Below are positions 1-7,063 of a stretch of 12,580 bases of DNA, piece by piece. The position numbers and the translations under genes were made by a program. Every line of letters starts with the position of its first letter. Position 1 is the first letter of the stretch. This stretch comes from CBDUBU01 sp965365465 (GTDB lineage: Bacteria > Bacteroidota > Rhodothermia > Rhodothermales > DASSAV01), in NCBI GenBank assembly GCA_965365465.1, contig CBDUBU010000106.1, positions 1-12,580 of the forward strand, read 5' to 3'. A model generated the notes under the pieces. It did not search any database, was not told the DNA's origin, and saw only the letters and a program-made list of their open reading frames with translations.

Positions 1-1
1 G

Positions 2-1825
2 CCGGACGTGTCTGGAGACCTGATTTCGTATCTGGTGACTATGCCGGGGGTCGTATCTACCGGTGATCGGGGAGGGCAACTTTTTGTCCGGGGCGGTGAA
101 CCTTCACAGAACCTGGTTCTGGTCGATGGTATGACATTGTATCAGCCTTTCCACCTGGTCGGGTTTTACTCGGCCTTTCCGTCAGACATCATCAGTAACA
201 CCGATGTGTACGCCGGGGGCTATGGGGGCCGCTTTGGAGGATGGCTTTCTTCGGTTATCGATGTTTCAACCCGCAGCGGCAACAAGCGGCGCTTTACCGG
301 GGCAGGGTCGGTTGCGCCTTTCGTCAGTGCAGCGCGTCTGGAGGGGCCGCTGTGGAGAGATCGCGTTTCTATGCTGGCCTCCTGGCGGGTATCCACGATC
401 GAGCAGGGCGCTGCACGATTGATCGACACGCCGCTGCCTTTTTCGTTCAACGATCAATTTGCCAAGATACACGCGGATTTGTCCCGGAACAGCCAGGCAT
501 CTGTTAGTGCGATTCGCACCTATGACCGGGGGGTAATCGGTGAACGCAAGGGCGCCGAAGGACAGGCAGACCAGGTCATCTGGAGAAATCAGGCTATCGG
601 CGCCCGGTATCTGTTGCTTCCAACAAATCTGCCGTTGCTGGCGGAGATCCTTGTATCTTCTTCACAGGTTGAAAACGTCTTTGGTCCCGAAGATCGACCA
701 GATCGCACGTCGAAGGCCAGCCAGTATAATGCTTCTGCGGATGTGACTTATTATACAGGTCTGGTGGATGTAAACTGGGGTCTTTTTGTGCGCCCCACCA
801 TTCTCGAAAGCGAACTGGGCGGCCAGTTTCAAAACATCGCCACGGAACAAGAATTCATCACGGAAGCCGGGGTGTACATAGAGCCGGAGATGAAGTTCGG
901 ATCTGGCCTTCGGGTGCAGACCGGATTGCGGGTGCAGACCTTCCCAAGCAAGTCCCGCACCTTCGTGGAGCCTCGTTTTCGGGCAATCTGGGATCTTGGA
1001 TCTCACAAATTCAGTGGCGCCTGGGGAATTTACCATCAGGAGGTGGTCGGGCTGAACGACCGCCGTGACGCAGGAGATGTTTTCACGGCGTGGACTGCAT
1101 CTCCGCTGGGCCGCGTCCCCGAAGCGATGCACTTTATCGCAGGATACAATGTAAGCCCGGCTCCGTGGTTCGATCTGTCGATTGAAGGTTTCTACAAGAA
1201 GCTGTCGAATCTGTCTATTGCTGAGTGGACTGCGTTTCCCCGGTTCACCACCCGCTTGCAGCCCTCCGACGGCAACGTGAAAGGCATGGACCTGCGTGCA
1301 GAGATCTCGACGGACCATTTTTACGGGTTTGTCAGTTATGGACTGGCGGAGGTGCTTTACAACGCGCAGGGTTCGTCGATCCGGTACTGGTACGGGGAGC
1401 GAAAAAAGCAATTCAATCCCGCCCATGATCGGCGTCATCAGATCAACGCGCTTGGGAGCCTGAAGCTCTACGGATTTAACCTGAATGCGCGGTGGCAATT
1501 TGGCTCAGGGCTTCCCTTTACCGAAGCGCTTGGCTTCGACTCATTTGTGCTGCTTCCCGGCCCGACGGACGTGACGGCAGAACCGGGGTCCTTGCGGGTT
1601 CTGTACGGGCAGCCTTATGAAGGTCGCCTTCCTACCTATCATCGTCTTGATGTTTCGCTGGAGCGTGAGTTTGCGCTGGCCTCCCACCTTGCAGCTACCT
1701 TGCAACTCGGTCTGATCAACGCATATGATCGCGCCAACCTGTTTTATCTGGATCTTTACACCTTGCGGCGTGTGGATCAATTGCCCTGGATTCCGTCTGC
1801 GGGCCTGAAACTGGAAGTCAAATAG
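2..1825 (+). CDS. TonB-dependent outer-membrane receptor, 3' part (5' end outside window)
   Basis: The frame is open from the first full codon (base 2), so the start, signal peptide and any N-terminal carboxypeptidase-like domain lie upstream. About the first 95 residues are the C-terminal part of a plug domain: 'MPGV', 'GQLFVRGGEPSQNLVLVDGM', then 'GGYGGRFGG' and 'SSVIDVSTRSGN', the usual Bacteroidota plug pattern. The remaining roughly 510 residues alternate short polar and aromatic strands as expected of a 22-strand barrel, and end with 'GLINAYDRANLF' and 'PWIPSAGLKLEVK', the typical last strands although the final residue is not aromatic. The family imports siderophores, vitamins or glycans through the outer membrane using TonB energy. 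No SusD partner follows, so a SusC/SusD glycan-uptake pair is unlikely. The substrate cannot be read from the sequence. The six-residue unit GLRVQT occurs twice in tandem at bases 905-940. The family call is firm. Confidence 0.93.
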   Translation, partial: PDVSGDLISYLVTMPGVVSTGDRGGQLFVRGGEPSQNLVLVDGMTLYQPFHLVGFYSAFPSDIISNTDVYAGGYGGRFGGWLSSVIDVSTRSGNKRRFTGAGSVAPFVSAARLEGPLWRDRVSMLASWRVSTIEQGAARLIDTPLPFSFNDQFAKIHADLSRNSQASVSAIRTYDRGVIGERKGAEGQADQVIWRNQAIGARYLLLPTNLPLLAEILVSSSQVENVFGPEDRPDRTSKASQYNASADVTYYTGLVDVNWGLFVRPTILESELGGQFQNIATEQEFITEAGVYIEPEMKFGSGLRVQTGLRVQTFPSKSRTFVEPRFRAIWDLGSHKFSGAWGIYHQEVVGLNDRRDAGDVFTAWTASPLGRVPEAMHFIAGYNVSPAPWFDLSIEGFYKKLSNLSIAEWTAFPRFTTRLQPSDGNVKGMDLRAEISTDHFYGFVSYGLAEVLYNAQGSSIRYWYGERKKQFNPAHDRRHQINALGSLKLYGFNLNARWQFGSGLPFTEALGFDSFVLLPGPTDVTAEPGSLRVLYGQPYEGRLPTYHRLDVSLEREFALASHLAATLQLGLINAYDRANLFYLDLYTLRRVDQLPWIPSAGLKLEVK

Positions 1826-1866
1826 CCATACATGCGTCCAACATACATTGGGCCTCGGATTTGAAG

Positions 1867-2565
1867 ATGCCGGGCAGCCCCCGAATCGTGGTAGTCATTC
1901 CCGCGTTCAACGAGGCCTCGGCTATCGGGAGCGTTATCGGCGACCTTCCCGGCGGGCTGGTAAGCGAGGTTGTCGTCGTAAACAATGCATCAACAGATGC
2001 AACGGAATTCAATGCGCGCAAGGCAGGCGCCACGGTTCTTCGAGAAGAGCGCCGGGGCTATGGATGGGCCTGCCTTAGAGGAATTCGTTACCTGAGCGAC
2101 CACCCGCCGGACATCGTGGTTTTTCTGGATGGAGATTACAGCGACTATCCCGAAGAGATGACAGCCCTCGTAGCGCCTATCTTGCAGGAGGGAATGGATT
2201 TCGTGGTTGGCTCGCGTCTGATTGGAAACCACGAGCCGGGGGCTATGCTGCCACAGGCTTTGATCGGGAATCGCCTTGCCTGTGTACTGATGAGGTTGAT
2301 ATGGGGCGCTCGTTTTACGGATCTAGGGCCGTTTCGGGCTATTCGCTACACGGATCTAGTGAGCCTGGACATGCAGGATAAGACCTTCGGGTGGACTATT
2401 GAGATGCAGATCAAGGCCGTGAAAGCGGGGCTGCGCTACATTGAGGTTCCTGTTTCCTATCGAAAGCGCATAGGGGTATCCAAAGTCACAGGAACGGTTG
2501 CAGGAACGGTCAAGGCTTCGGCGAAGATACTCTACACAATTGCAAAATACGCAATGGTTCGCTGA
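1867..2565 (+). CDS. Family 2 glycosyltransferase, DPM-synthase-like, cytosolic
   Basis: This 232-residue protein has a GT-A fold with the landmarks of family 2: 'VIPAFNEASAIGSVI' near residues 10-24, 'VVNNASTDAT' at 37-46, 'RRGYGWA' at 62-68, and the metal/nucleotide-sugar motif DGD at 88-90. The second half has 'VVGSRL', 'TDLGPFRAIR' (151-160), 'EMQIKA' (179-184) and 'VPVSYRKR' (194-201), the layout of dolichyl- or polyprenyl-phosphate hexosyl transferases. It lacks the C-terminal membrane helices that some of these carry. It probably moves a sugar from a nucleotide donor to a lipid-phosphate or other acceptor at the inner face of the membrane; donor and acceptor are unknown. ATG at 1867 is chosen; an in-frame TTG at 1861 adds two residues. 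Neither has a good ribosome-binding site. It starts 41 bp after the receptor stop and may be co-transcribed with it. Confidence 0.9.
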   Translation: MPGSPRIVVVIPAFNEASAIGSVIGDLPGGLVSEVVVVNNASTDATEFNARKAGATVLREERRGYGWACLRGIRYLSDHPPDIVVFLDGDYSDYPEEMTALVAPILQEGMDFVVGSRLIGNHEPGAMLPQALIGNRLACVLMRLIWGARFTDLGPFRAIRYTDLVSLDMQDKTFGWTIEMQIKAVKAGLRYIEVPVSYRKRIGVSKVTGTVAGTVKASAKILYTIAKYAMVR

Positions 2566-2571
2566 ACGCTC

Positions 2572-2601
2572 GCAGCGCAGGTTCCCATCCTGGCGCGCTG
2601 C
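2572..2601 (+). other. Imperfect stem-loop between glycosyltransferase and phosphatase genes
   Basis: GCAGCGC (2572-2578) pairs with GCGCTGC (2595-2601), and AGG (2579-2581) with CCT (2589-2591), leaving a GGC bulge and a 7-base loop. It begins six bases after the glycosyltransferase stop codon. No T-run follows, so it is not a standard intrinsic terminator. It could protect the 3' end of the upstream message, help Rho-type termination, or be chance. The other bases to 2682 show only an AT-rich patch near 2624-2631 that could be part of a promoter for the next gene. Confidence 0.35.
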
Positions 2602-2682
2602 CATGCGTCCCTCCGGGCTATGGTTTATATTCCTGAGTAACAAGGTTTTCAACGAGCCGTCTTACCTGCGATCAGTCATTCC

Positions 2683-4476
2683 ATGCACGTAAGAGCGCAG
2701 GTTCAACGAACAAAAATCGACCTGGATGCTATGCCGGATACCCTTTCTCACGTACAGCGAACCGAGCGTTTCGATCTGCGGGCGCTCTATGAAACCAGCC
2801 GGTTGCTCAGTTCCTCGCTCGACCTGGATTTTGTGCTTGGCAATCTGTTGCTCACTGCCATGAGCAAGCTATTAGTTACGCGAGGGGCCATCCTGTTGTA
2901 TGATCCTGTCGAGTCTGTTTATCGCACGGCTGTGTCGAAAGGTTTGTCCGGGCTAAAAAAAGGAGAGGTTTTTCCTCTGAAATCGGCGTCTTCGGATCGC
3001 ATTCTGAGCGGCAGCGAGGTGCCTTCTCTTCTCGCCGAGCGCAAGATCGAACTGGCGATGTCCATTGCCTTCGGGCACCGCGACATAGGGTTGCTGGCGC
3101 TCGGCAAGAAAGCAACAGGGCAACCTTTCGAGCGGCAGGAACTGGAATTTCTGGAATCCCTCGTCTATATCTCGTCTGCAGCGGTCCATAATTCGCTGAT
3201 GGTTGAGGATCTGACACAGGCGAACCGCGATCTCGACAGCAAGATTCAGCAACTCGGGATGCTGTTCGAGCTTTCTCAAGAGTTCAACCGCACCGTGAGC
3301 CAGGAAGGCATCACCAAGATGCTTTCTTTCGCGCTCATGGGGCAGATGCTGGTGGGGAAGTACGTTTTTCTATTGCGCCGCTCCACCGGAGCCAAGGAAG
3401 CGAGCGGAACAGAGGATTCCGACTTCAAAATAGTAACGCACAAAGGAGTGAATACGGCTTCCCTGCATCAGTCCGTACTGCGAAGCCTGTGCCGCCTTTC
3501 CAACGTCGTTTTGCTTCCAAATGAGGAGAAGAACCCTGTCAATGATTGGCTGTACGCGCAGGGTCTTTCGCTGGTTCTGCCGCTCAAACAGCATGGCGAA
3601 ACGTGCGCCATACTCTGTCTTGGGCCGAAATTGACCGGGCTGCCGTACCAACAAGATGACCTGGAACTGCTCTACTCATTGGGCAACATGGCCTTCGTGG
3701 CCCTTCAGAACTTTTATCTCATCGAAGAGCAGATCGAGAAAGAGCGTCTGGAAGAAGAGATGCGGCTTGCCCGCCAGATCCAGATGCGCCTGCTTCCCCA
3801 GCGGATTCCTTCGTTTCCTGAAGTTGAGGTAGCAACGCTGGCGCTTCCCAGCCGTCAGGTGGGCGGCGACTATTTCGACGTGGTAAAGCTGGAAGGCCGC
3901 CGTCTGTTGCTGGCCATTGCAGACGTGACGGGGAAAGGGGTGCCCGCTTCTTTGCTTATGGCTAACCTGCAAGCTTGCCTGCACGTGATGGTTCCTATGG
4001 ATTTAACCATCGAAGAGGCTACGTCCCATATTAACCGGGTAATCTGTGAGAATACGGATCACGATAAGTTCATCACCTACTTTCATGGGATCTATCATGC
4101 AGAAGATGGGGCTTTTCATTACGTAAACGCAGGGCATAATCCTCCCATGCTGCTGCGCAAGAATGGAGAGCTGGAACTTCTGGAGAAAGGAGGACTGTTG
4201 CTGGGTGTTATGAAAGGGCTGCCCTACGAAAGAGGAGAGGTGTTTCTGGAGCGAGGAGATGTCCTGGCGCTTTTCACGGACGGCGTTACCGAGGCTATGA
4301 ATGCCGATGAGGAGGAGTACGGTGAGGAGCGGCTCGAAAAGATGCTGCGGGCCAACCAGCATCATCCGGCCCGATATATCCTTGATGCAATTTATGGAGA
4401 TATTCAAGTTTTTACAGGGACCACATCATTTCTCAGCGATGATCTCACGATGATCGTCATGAAAAAGGGAGGTTGA
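2683..4476 (+). CDS. Tandem-GAF PP2C-type (RsbU/SpoIIE family) serine phosphatase
   Basis: This 597-residue cytosolic protein has two GAF-like sensor domains (about residues 28-172 and 192-345), each preceded by a helical segment, then a charged coiled-coil linker (346-372, with 'LARQIQMRLLPQRIP') and a PP2C/SpoIIE catalytic domain. The metal-binding pattern is intact: GGDYFDV (394-400), 'IADVTGKGVPASLLMA' (412-427), NAGHNPP (482-488), 'FTDGVTEAMN' (531-540) and SDDLTM (585-590). Such phosphatases dephosphorylate anti-sigma-factor antagonists (STAS proteins) in partner-switching pathways, with GAF domains sensing a small ligand or redox state. No STAS protein or anti-sigma kinase is visible nearby, so the target is encoded elsewhere or is something else. 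ATG 2683 gives the longest form; ATG 2731 would remove 16 residues not needed for any domain. Neither has a Shine-Dalgarno sequence. It converges on the next gene with 14 bp between stop codons. Confidence 0.93.
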   Translation: MHVRAQVQRTKIDLDAMPDTLSHVQRTERFDLRALYETSRLLSSSLDLDFVLGNLLLTAMSKLLVTRGAILLYDPVESVYRTAVSKGLSGLKKGEVFPLKSASSDRILSGSEVPSLLAERKIELAMSIAFGHRDIGLLALGKKATGQPFERQELEFLESLVYISSAAVHNSLMVEDLTQANRDLDSKIQQLGMLFELSQEFNRTVSQEGITKMLSFALMGQMLVGKYVFLLRRSTGAKEASGTEDSDFKIVTHKGVNTASLHQSVLRSLCRLSNVVLLPNEEKNPVNDWLYAQGLSLVLPLKQHGETCAILCLGPKLTGLPYQQDDLELLYSLGNMAFVALQNFYLIEEQIEKERLEEEMRLARQIQMRLLPQRIPSFPEVEVATLALPSRQVGGDYFDVVKLEGRRLLLAIADVTGKGVPASLLMANLQACLHVMVPMDLTIEEATSHINRVICENTDHDKFITYFHGIYHAEDGAFHYVNAGHNPPMLLRKNGELELLEKGGLLLGVMKGLPYERGEVFLERGDVLALFTDGVTEAMNADEEEYGEERLEKMLRANQHHPARYILDAIYGDIQVFTGTTSFLSDDLTMIVMKKGG

Positions 4477-4490
4477 TCCTTCAGGGATTC

Positions 4491-5774
4491 TCAGGTTGCA
4501 GATTTGCCCGTAAGCTGCTTCGCGCGTTCGGCGCGCGTCGCGTCGAAAACGGCAGACAATATATCCCGTTCAGTCTCAGACAATTGCATATTGCGTCGCG
4601 CCATGACGGCTTGCGCGACTTCAAGGGCTTTTTCGAGATGGTATTCCTGAAACCCCGTTTCTGCGCTTCCCCATGAGAACGAAGGAATGAAACACGGCGG
4701 ATACCCGGTCCCGAAAATATTGCAGTTGACGCCGACAACGGAGCCTGTGTTGAACATCGTGTTGATTCCGCACTTGGAATGATCTCCCATAATCAGCCCG
4801 ACGAATTGCCTTCCTGTCGGCTCATACGCATTCAGGGCAAGATTATAGAGAGGCACTGTGCGATAATCATTGCGCAGGTCGGAGGTAGTGGAGTCTGACC
4901 CCATGTTGCACCAACTGCCGAGATACGAGTTGCCAACAAAGCCTGTATGGGCTTTGTTTGAATAGGAATGGAGCACGCTTTCGTGAACGGCTCCGCCCAC
5001 TTTACATACAGGCCCGACCGAGCTTCCCTCGATGTGCGCTCCCACGTTGACCTGAGTATGTGCGCCAATGTAGGCAGGACCGTGAATGACTGCGGCTTCC
5101 TTGATTACAGCATTTCTGTCTATGAAAATGGGACCGTTTTCTGCGTTGAGAACGGCATTCGTGCGGACCACAGCGCCCGGCGCTATATAGATCTGCTCCC
5201 CGGCTACCAGATGCACGCCGTCCCGAATCTCGACCTGCTCACGCTCATAGATATAGTAGCCCTTCGTGCGGGCGGCATAATCTCTTGTCAGCGCGGCGGC
5301 CAGTTCGTCCAGCAGATGCCACGTCCGGCTAATGAAACGGGCGCCCTCTACCTCTTCCTCAACCAGCCCTTCAAACGTAGCACGTGTAACTTCTTCCCGC
5401 TGAATCAGAGCGTTGGCAGCCTCCGGAAACCAGACTGCCACCAGATCATCGCCCTGCACGAAAATCCTTCCATGCTCTGACGAACGGGCAGCGGCTTTCA
5501 AGCGATCAAGCACCGGGCCGGGTTCAGCAATGAAGCGCCCGTTTACGAAAAGAACATCCAGCCCATCCGGGATACGGTTCAGTAAATCAGCGTTGCGTGC
5601 TGTTGCCTGTGCCGCCACAGGGCGGGCGTGAAAAAACATAGCAGGATTGTCAAAAGCATCCCTTGTTGTTTCCAGCAGCGTTCGTATGCCCAGTCGCAAA
5701 TCGAAAACAGCCCGCGTGTAGACGAGCGGGAGGAGGTGGGCCACTTTATCATCTTCAAACAGGCAGAGATTCAT
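4491..5774 (-). CDS. GlmU-like putative sugar nucleotidyltransferase with left-handed beta-helix (Bacteroidetes type)
   Basis: This 427-residue protein begins 'MNLCLFEDDKVAHLLPLVYT', the start of the Bacteroidetes alternative GlmU family, in which the nucleotidyltransferase domain lacks the usual LxxGxGxRM loop. Residues about 1-180 form that domain, with 'VLFVNGRFIAE' and 'GRIFVQGDDLVAVWF'. Residues about 185-360 are hexapeptide repeats of a left-handed beta-helix acyltransferase, with the conserved stretch 'GNSYLGSWCNMGSDSTTSDL' (281-300) and 'GDHSKCGINTMFNTGS' (330-345). A helical tail follows. By family, it is thought to make UDP-N-acetylglucosamine, or a related nucleotide sugar, for peptidoglycan and lipopolysaccharide; the exact substrate is inferred. 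ATG at 5774 matches the family start and has no clear ribosome-binding site. It is divergent from the transaldolase gene, and the shared 134-bp spacer holds a TATAAT on this strand. Confidence 0.9.
   Translation of the reverse strand: MNLCLFEDDKVAHLLPLVYTRAVFDLRLGIRTLLETTRDAFDNPAMFFHARPVAAQATARNADLLNRIPDGLDVLFVNGRFIAEPGPVLDRLKAAARSSEHGRIFVQGDDLVAVWFPEAANALIQREEVTRATFEGLVEEEVEGARFISRTWHLLDELAAALTRDYAARTKGYYIYEREQVEIRDGVHLVAGEQIYIAPGAVVRTNAVLNAENGPIFIDRNAVIKEAAVIHGPAYIGAHTQVNVGAHIEGSSVGPVCKVGGAVHESVLHSYSNKAHTGFVGNSYLGSWCNMGSDSTTSDLRNDYRTVPLYNLALNAYEPTGRQFVGLIMGDHSKCGINTMFNTGSVVGVNCNIFGTGYPPCFIPSFSWGSAETGFQEYHLEKALEVAQAVMARRNMQLSETERDILSAVFDATRAERAKQLTGKSAT
4514..4529 (+). repeat. 16-bp direct repeat, copy 1 (inside GlmU-like gene)
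   Basis: GCTGCTTCGCGCGTTC lies here, close to the 3' end of the GlmU-like gene, where it encodes part of 'ERAKQL' on the opposite strand. The identical 16 bases occur at 5834-5849, just upstream of the transaldolase promoter. The flanks differ on both sides, so the match stops exactly at 16. Confidence 0.6.
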
Positions 5775-5833
5775 GTCAAGAAATAGTAAAACGTTGGATT
5801 TTTACCGGCATCTGGCAGGAGATCAAACCACGG

Positions 5834-5849
5834 GCTGCTTCGCGCGTTC
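5834..5849 (+). repeat. 16-bp direct repeat, copy 2 (divergent intergenic region)
   Basis: This is an exact match to bases 4514-4529, in the same orientation. Here it is non-coding and covers where a -35 element would sit for the putative transaldolase promoter. It contains the alternating CGCGCG core. A role as a protein-binding site is possible but unproven; copy 1 may be only a coding-sequence coincidence. Confidence 0.5.
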
Positions 5850-5856
5850 AAAAAAA

Positions 5857-5868
5857 TGGTATTATACC
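5857..5868. promoter_or_regulatory. Putative overlapping divergent -10 elements between GlmU-like and transaldolase genes
   Basis: GGTATTATACC (5858-5868) is an inverted repeat around a single central base. On the + strand it reads TG-G-TATTAT (5857-5865), an extended -10. On the - strand it reads TATAAT (5866-5861), a perfect -10. Predicted starts would lie about 35-40 bases before the transaldolase ATG and about 80 bases before the GlmU-like ATG. No good -35 is seen for either direction. The group's primary sigma factor often prefers a TAnnTTTG -7 box, which is absent here, so this is a moderate to weak call. Confidence 0.35.
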
Positions 5869-5908
5869 CGAACATACAACCTCATACTATAACCAATCCT
5901 CCAAGGCC

Positions 5909-6580
5909 ATGAAATTCTTTGTTGATACCGCCGACCTGGATGAAATCCGGGAGGCCAACGACATGGGCGTCCTTGACGGCGTCACAACCAACCCTTCCTT
6001 GATGAAGAAGGCCGGGAATGTAGACTTCCACGATCACATCTTCAAAATCTGTGAGATGGTGAACGGCGACGTTTCCGCAGAGGTTACCGCCACCGATTAC
6101 GACGGCATCATGGAGGAAGCCCATGTCCTTGCCAGGATCCACGACAACGTAGTAGTGAAAGTCCCGCTGATCCTTGAAGGCATCAAGGCCATCAAGTCGC
6201 TCAACGAAGAAGGGATCCGGACGAACTGTACGCTCTGTTTTTCTCCTACCCAGGCGCTTATCGCTGCAAAAGCAGGCGCAACGTATATCAGTCCTTTTAT
6301 CGGCCGGTTGGACGATATTTCTCACGACGGGTCGGATCTGATTCGTCAGATTGTTCAGATCTACAGCAATTACGGTTACGAGACGGAGGTGCTGGCTGCT
6401 TCTATCAGGCATCCGATGCACCTGGTAGAAGCTGCTCTTGCCGGAGCCGACGTAGCTACGATGCCGTTCAGTGTCATCAAACAACTCATCAAGCATCCCC
6501 TTACAGATATAGGGCTGGATAAATTCCTTTCCGACTGGAAAGCCTACGAAAAAGGACTCAAGAGCGAAGTGACGGCATAA
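5909..6580 (+). CDS. tal: Short-form transaldolase (TalC/FSA family, transaldolase-type active site)
   Basis: This is a 223-residue (beta/alpha)8 barrel of the small transaldolase family, full length for it. Landmarks are 'MKFFVDTADLDEI', 'GVTTNPSL' (24-31), VVVKVP (81-86) with Schiff-base Lys84, 'TNCTLCFSPTQA' and 'ISPFIGRLDD' (127-136). Compared from memory with E. coli FSA, the position of FSA Gln59 is Glu58 here, and FSA Tyr131 is Phe130. Both are the transaldolase state, so transfer of dihydroxyacetone between sedoheptulose-7-phosphate and glyceraldehyde-3-phosphate (non-oxidative pentose phosphate pathway) is likelier than fructose-6-phosphate aldolase activity. ATG 5909 matches the family start and follows AAGG (5903-5906), one of the few plausible ribosome-binding sites here. 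The frame is open far upstream, but that extension overlaps the divergent gene and is not coding. A terminator follows 25 bp after the stop. Confidence 0.95.
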   Translation: MKFFVDTADLDEIREANDMGVLDGVTTNPSLMKKAGNVDFHDHIFKICEMVNGDVSAEVTATDYDGIMEEAHVLARIHDNVVVKVPLILEGIKAIKSLNEEGIRTNCTLCFSPTQALIAAKAGATYISPFIGRLDDISHDGSDLIRQIVQIYSNYGYETEVLAASIRHPMHLVEAALAGADVATMPFSVIKQLIKHPLTDIGLDKFLSDWKAYEKGLKSEVTA

Positions 6581-6605
6581 CAACTACCTTGATCGGTGCT
6601 GGAAG

Positions 6606-6635
6606 GAGCCGAGCGTTTTGCGTCTCGGCTCTTTT
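6606..6635 (+). terminator. Intrinsic terminator of the transaldolase gene
   Basis: GAGCCGAG (6606-6613) and CTCGGCTC (6624-6631) form a perfect 8-bp GC-rich stem around a 10-base loop, followed by TTTT (6632-6635). A G-T and two A-T pairs with the T-run could extend the stem. It sits 25 bp after the transaldolase stop. On the opposite strand the flank is poor in T, so it should work mainly for the + strand. Its last T is also the first base of the DUF3037 stop codon complement, so the convergent genes abut. Confidence 0.85.
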
Positions 6636-7063
6636 CATATGCAGCCTGGAGGGTCCTGTGCGCCGGAATGCACATACGACCGGAAAAGATCGTTGAGTGT
6701 GTCTGCCGGGCTGATCGTTCGTCCGGTATGCACTTCGGATGTCTGAATGACCACAGATCGTGGCGCCGTAAGCCAGTGAAAGCGTTCGGAGGGAGGCAGC
6801 AGCCCTACAGGCGCGGCGCCCGGATCCCCCCGGCAAATCCGCTGATAGGCATTGAAGTATCGTTCGAGCAGAAAAAGATCCAGCGAAGGATAGAGCGCAA
6901 GCAGCCGGTCGTGATCGAGCCGCAGGCGGCTGTCCAGGTAGCGAGCAGTACGGGCGTGCAGCACCACTCCGACATTGACGAAACTGCACAGGTGTACATA
7001 GGGCACTACGCGCACGAGGGCATAGTCGTAGTCTATCCAGCTTTGCACAGAAGCGCGTGTCAT
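6635..7063 (-). CDS. DUF3037 family protein, partner of HipA-like kinase
   Basis: This 142-residue cytosolic protein shows the DUF3037 signature: 'YDYALVRVVPYVHLCSFVNV' (12-31) continuing GVVLHA, then 'ERFHWLTAPRSVVIQTSEVH' (93-112) and 'DTLNDLF' (121-127). The length is about normal for the family, and the molecular function is unknown. Its ATG (7063-7061) overlaps the stop of the upstream kinase gene (TGA, 7062-7060) in an ATGA arrangement, so the two are almost certainly translated together. From general knowledge, DUF3037 genes often lie beside HipA-like kinase genes, which supports a joint role. The protein could be a substrate, regulator or structural partner of the kinase; nothing in the sequence decides this. 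The family call is firm, the role open. Confidence 0.85.
   Translation of the reverse strand: MTRASVQSWIDYDYALVRVVPYVHLCSFVNVGVVLHARTARYLDSRLRLDHDRLLALYPSLDLFLLERYFNAYQRICRGDPGAAPVGLLPPSERFHWLTAPRSVVIQTSEVHTGRTISPADTLNDLFRSYVHSGAQDPPGCI

Noticed and set aside
662..1498. A 278-codon open frame on the - strand inside the receptor gene
   Set aside because: It is antisense to a strongly supported TonB-receptor frame, is rich in Arg, Pro and His, as expected of a shadow frame, and has no recognisable domain.
2574..2704. 11-bp direct repeat AGCGCAGGTTC at 2574-2584 and 2694-2704
   Set aside because: It is too short to be significant in a window this long; one copy is in the hairpin and the other just inside the phosphatase reading frame.
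4477..4490. Shared terminator between the convergent phosphatase and GlmU-like genes
   Set aside because: Only a four-base stem (ATCC/GGAT, near 4477-4489) can be drawn there, with no T-run.
5663..5908. Upstream extension of the transaldolase frame
   Set aside because: It would overlap the divergent GlmU-like gene, and the residues do not resemble the family, which starts at 'MKFFVDTADLDE' (5909).
5882..6583. A 233-codon - strand open frame opposite transaldolase
   Set aside because: It mirrors a full-length, family-matching gene on the + strand and shows no domain of its own.
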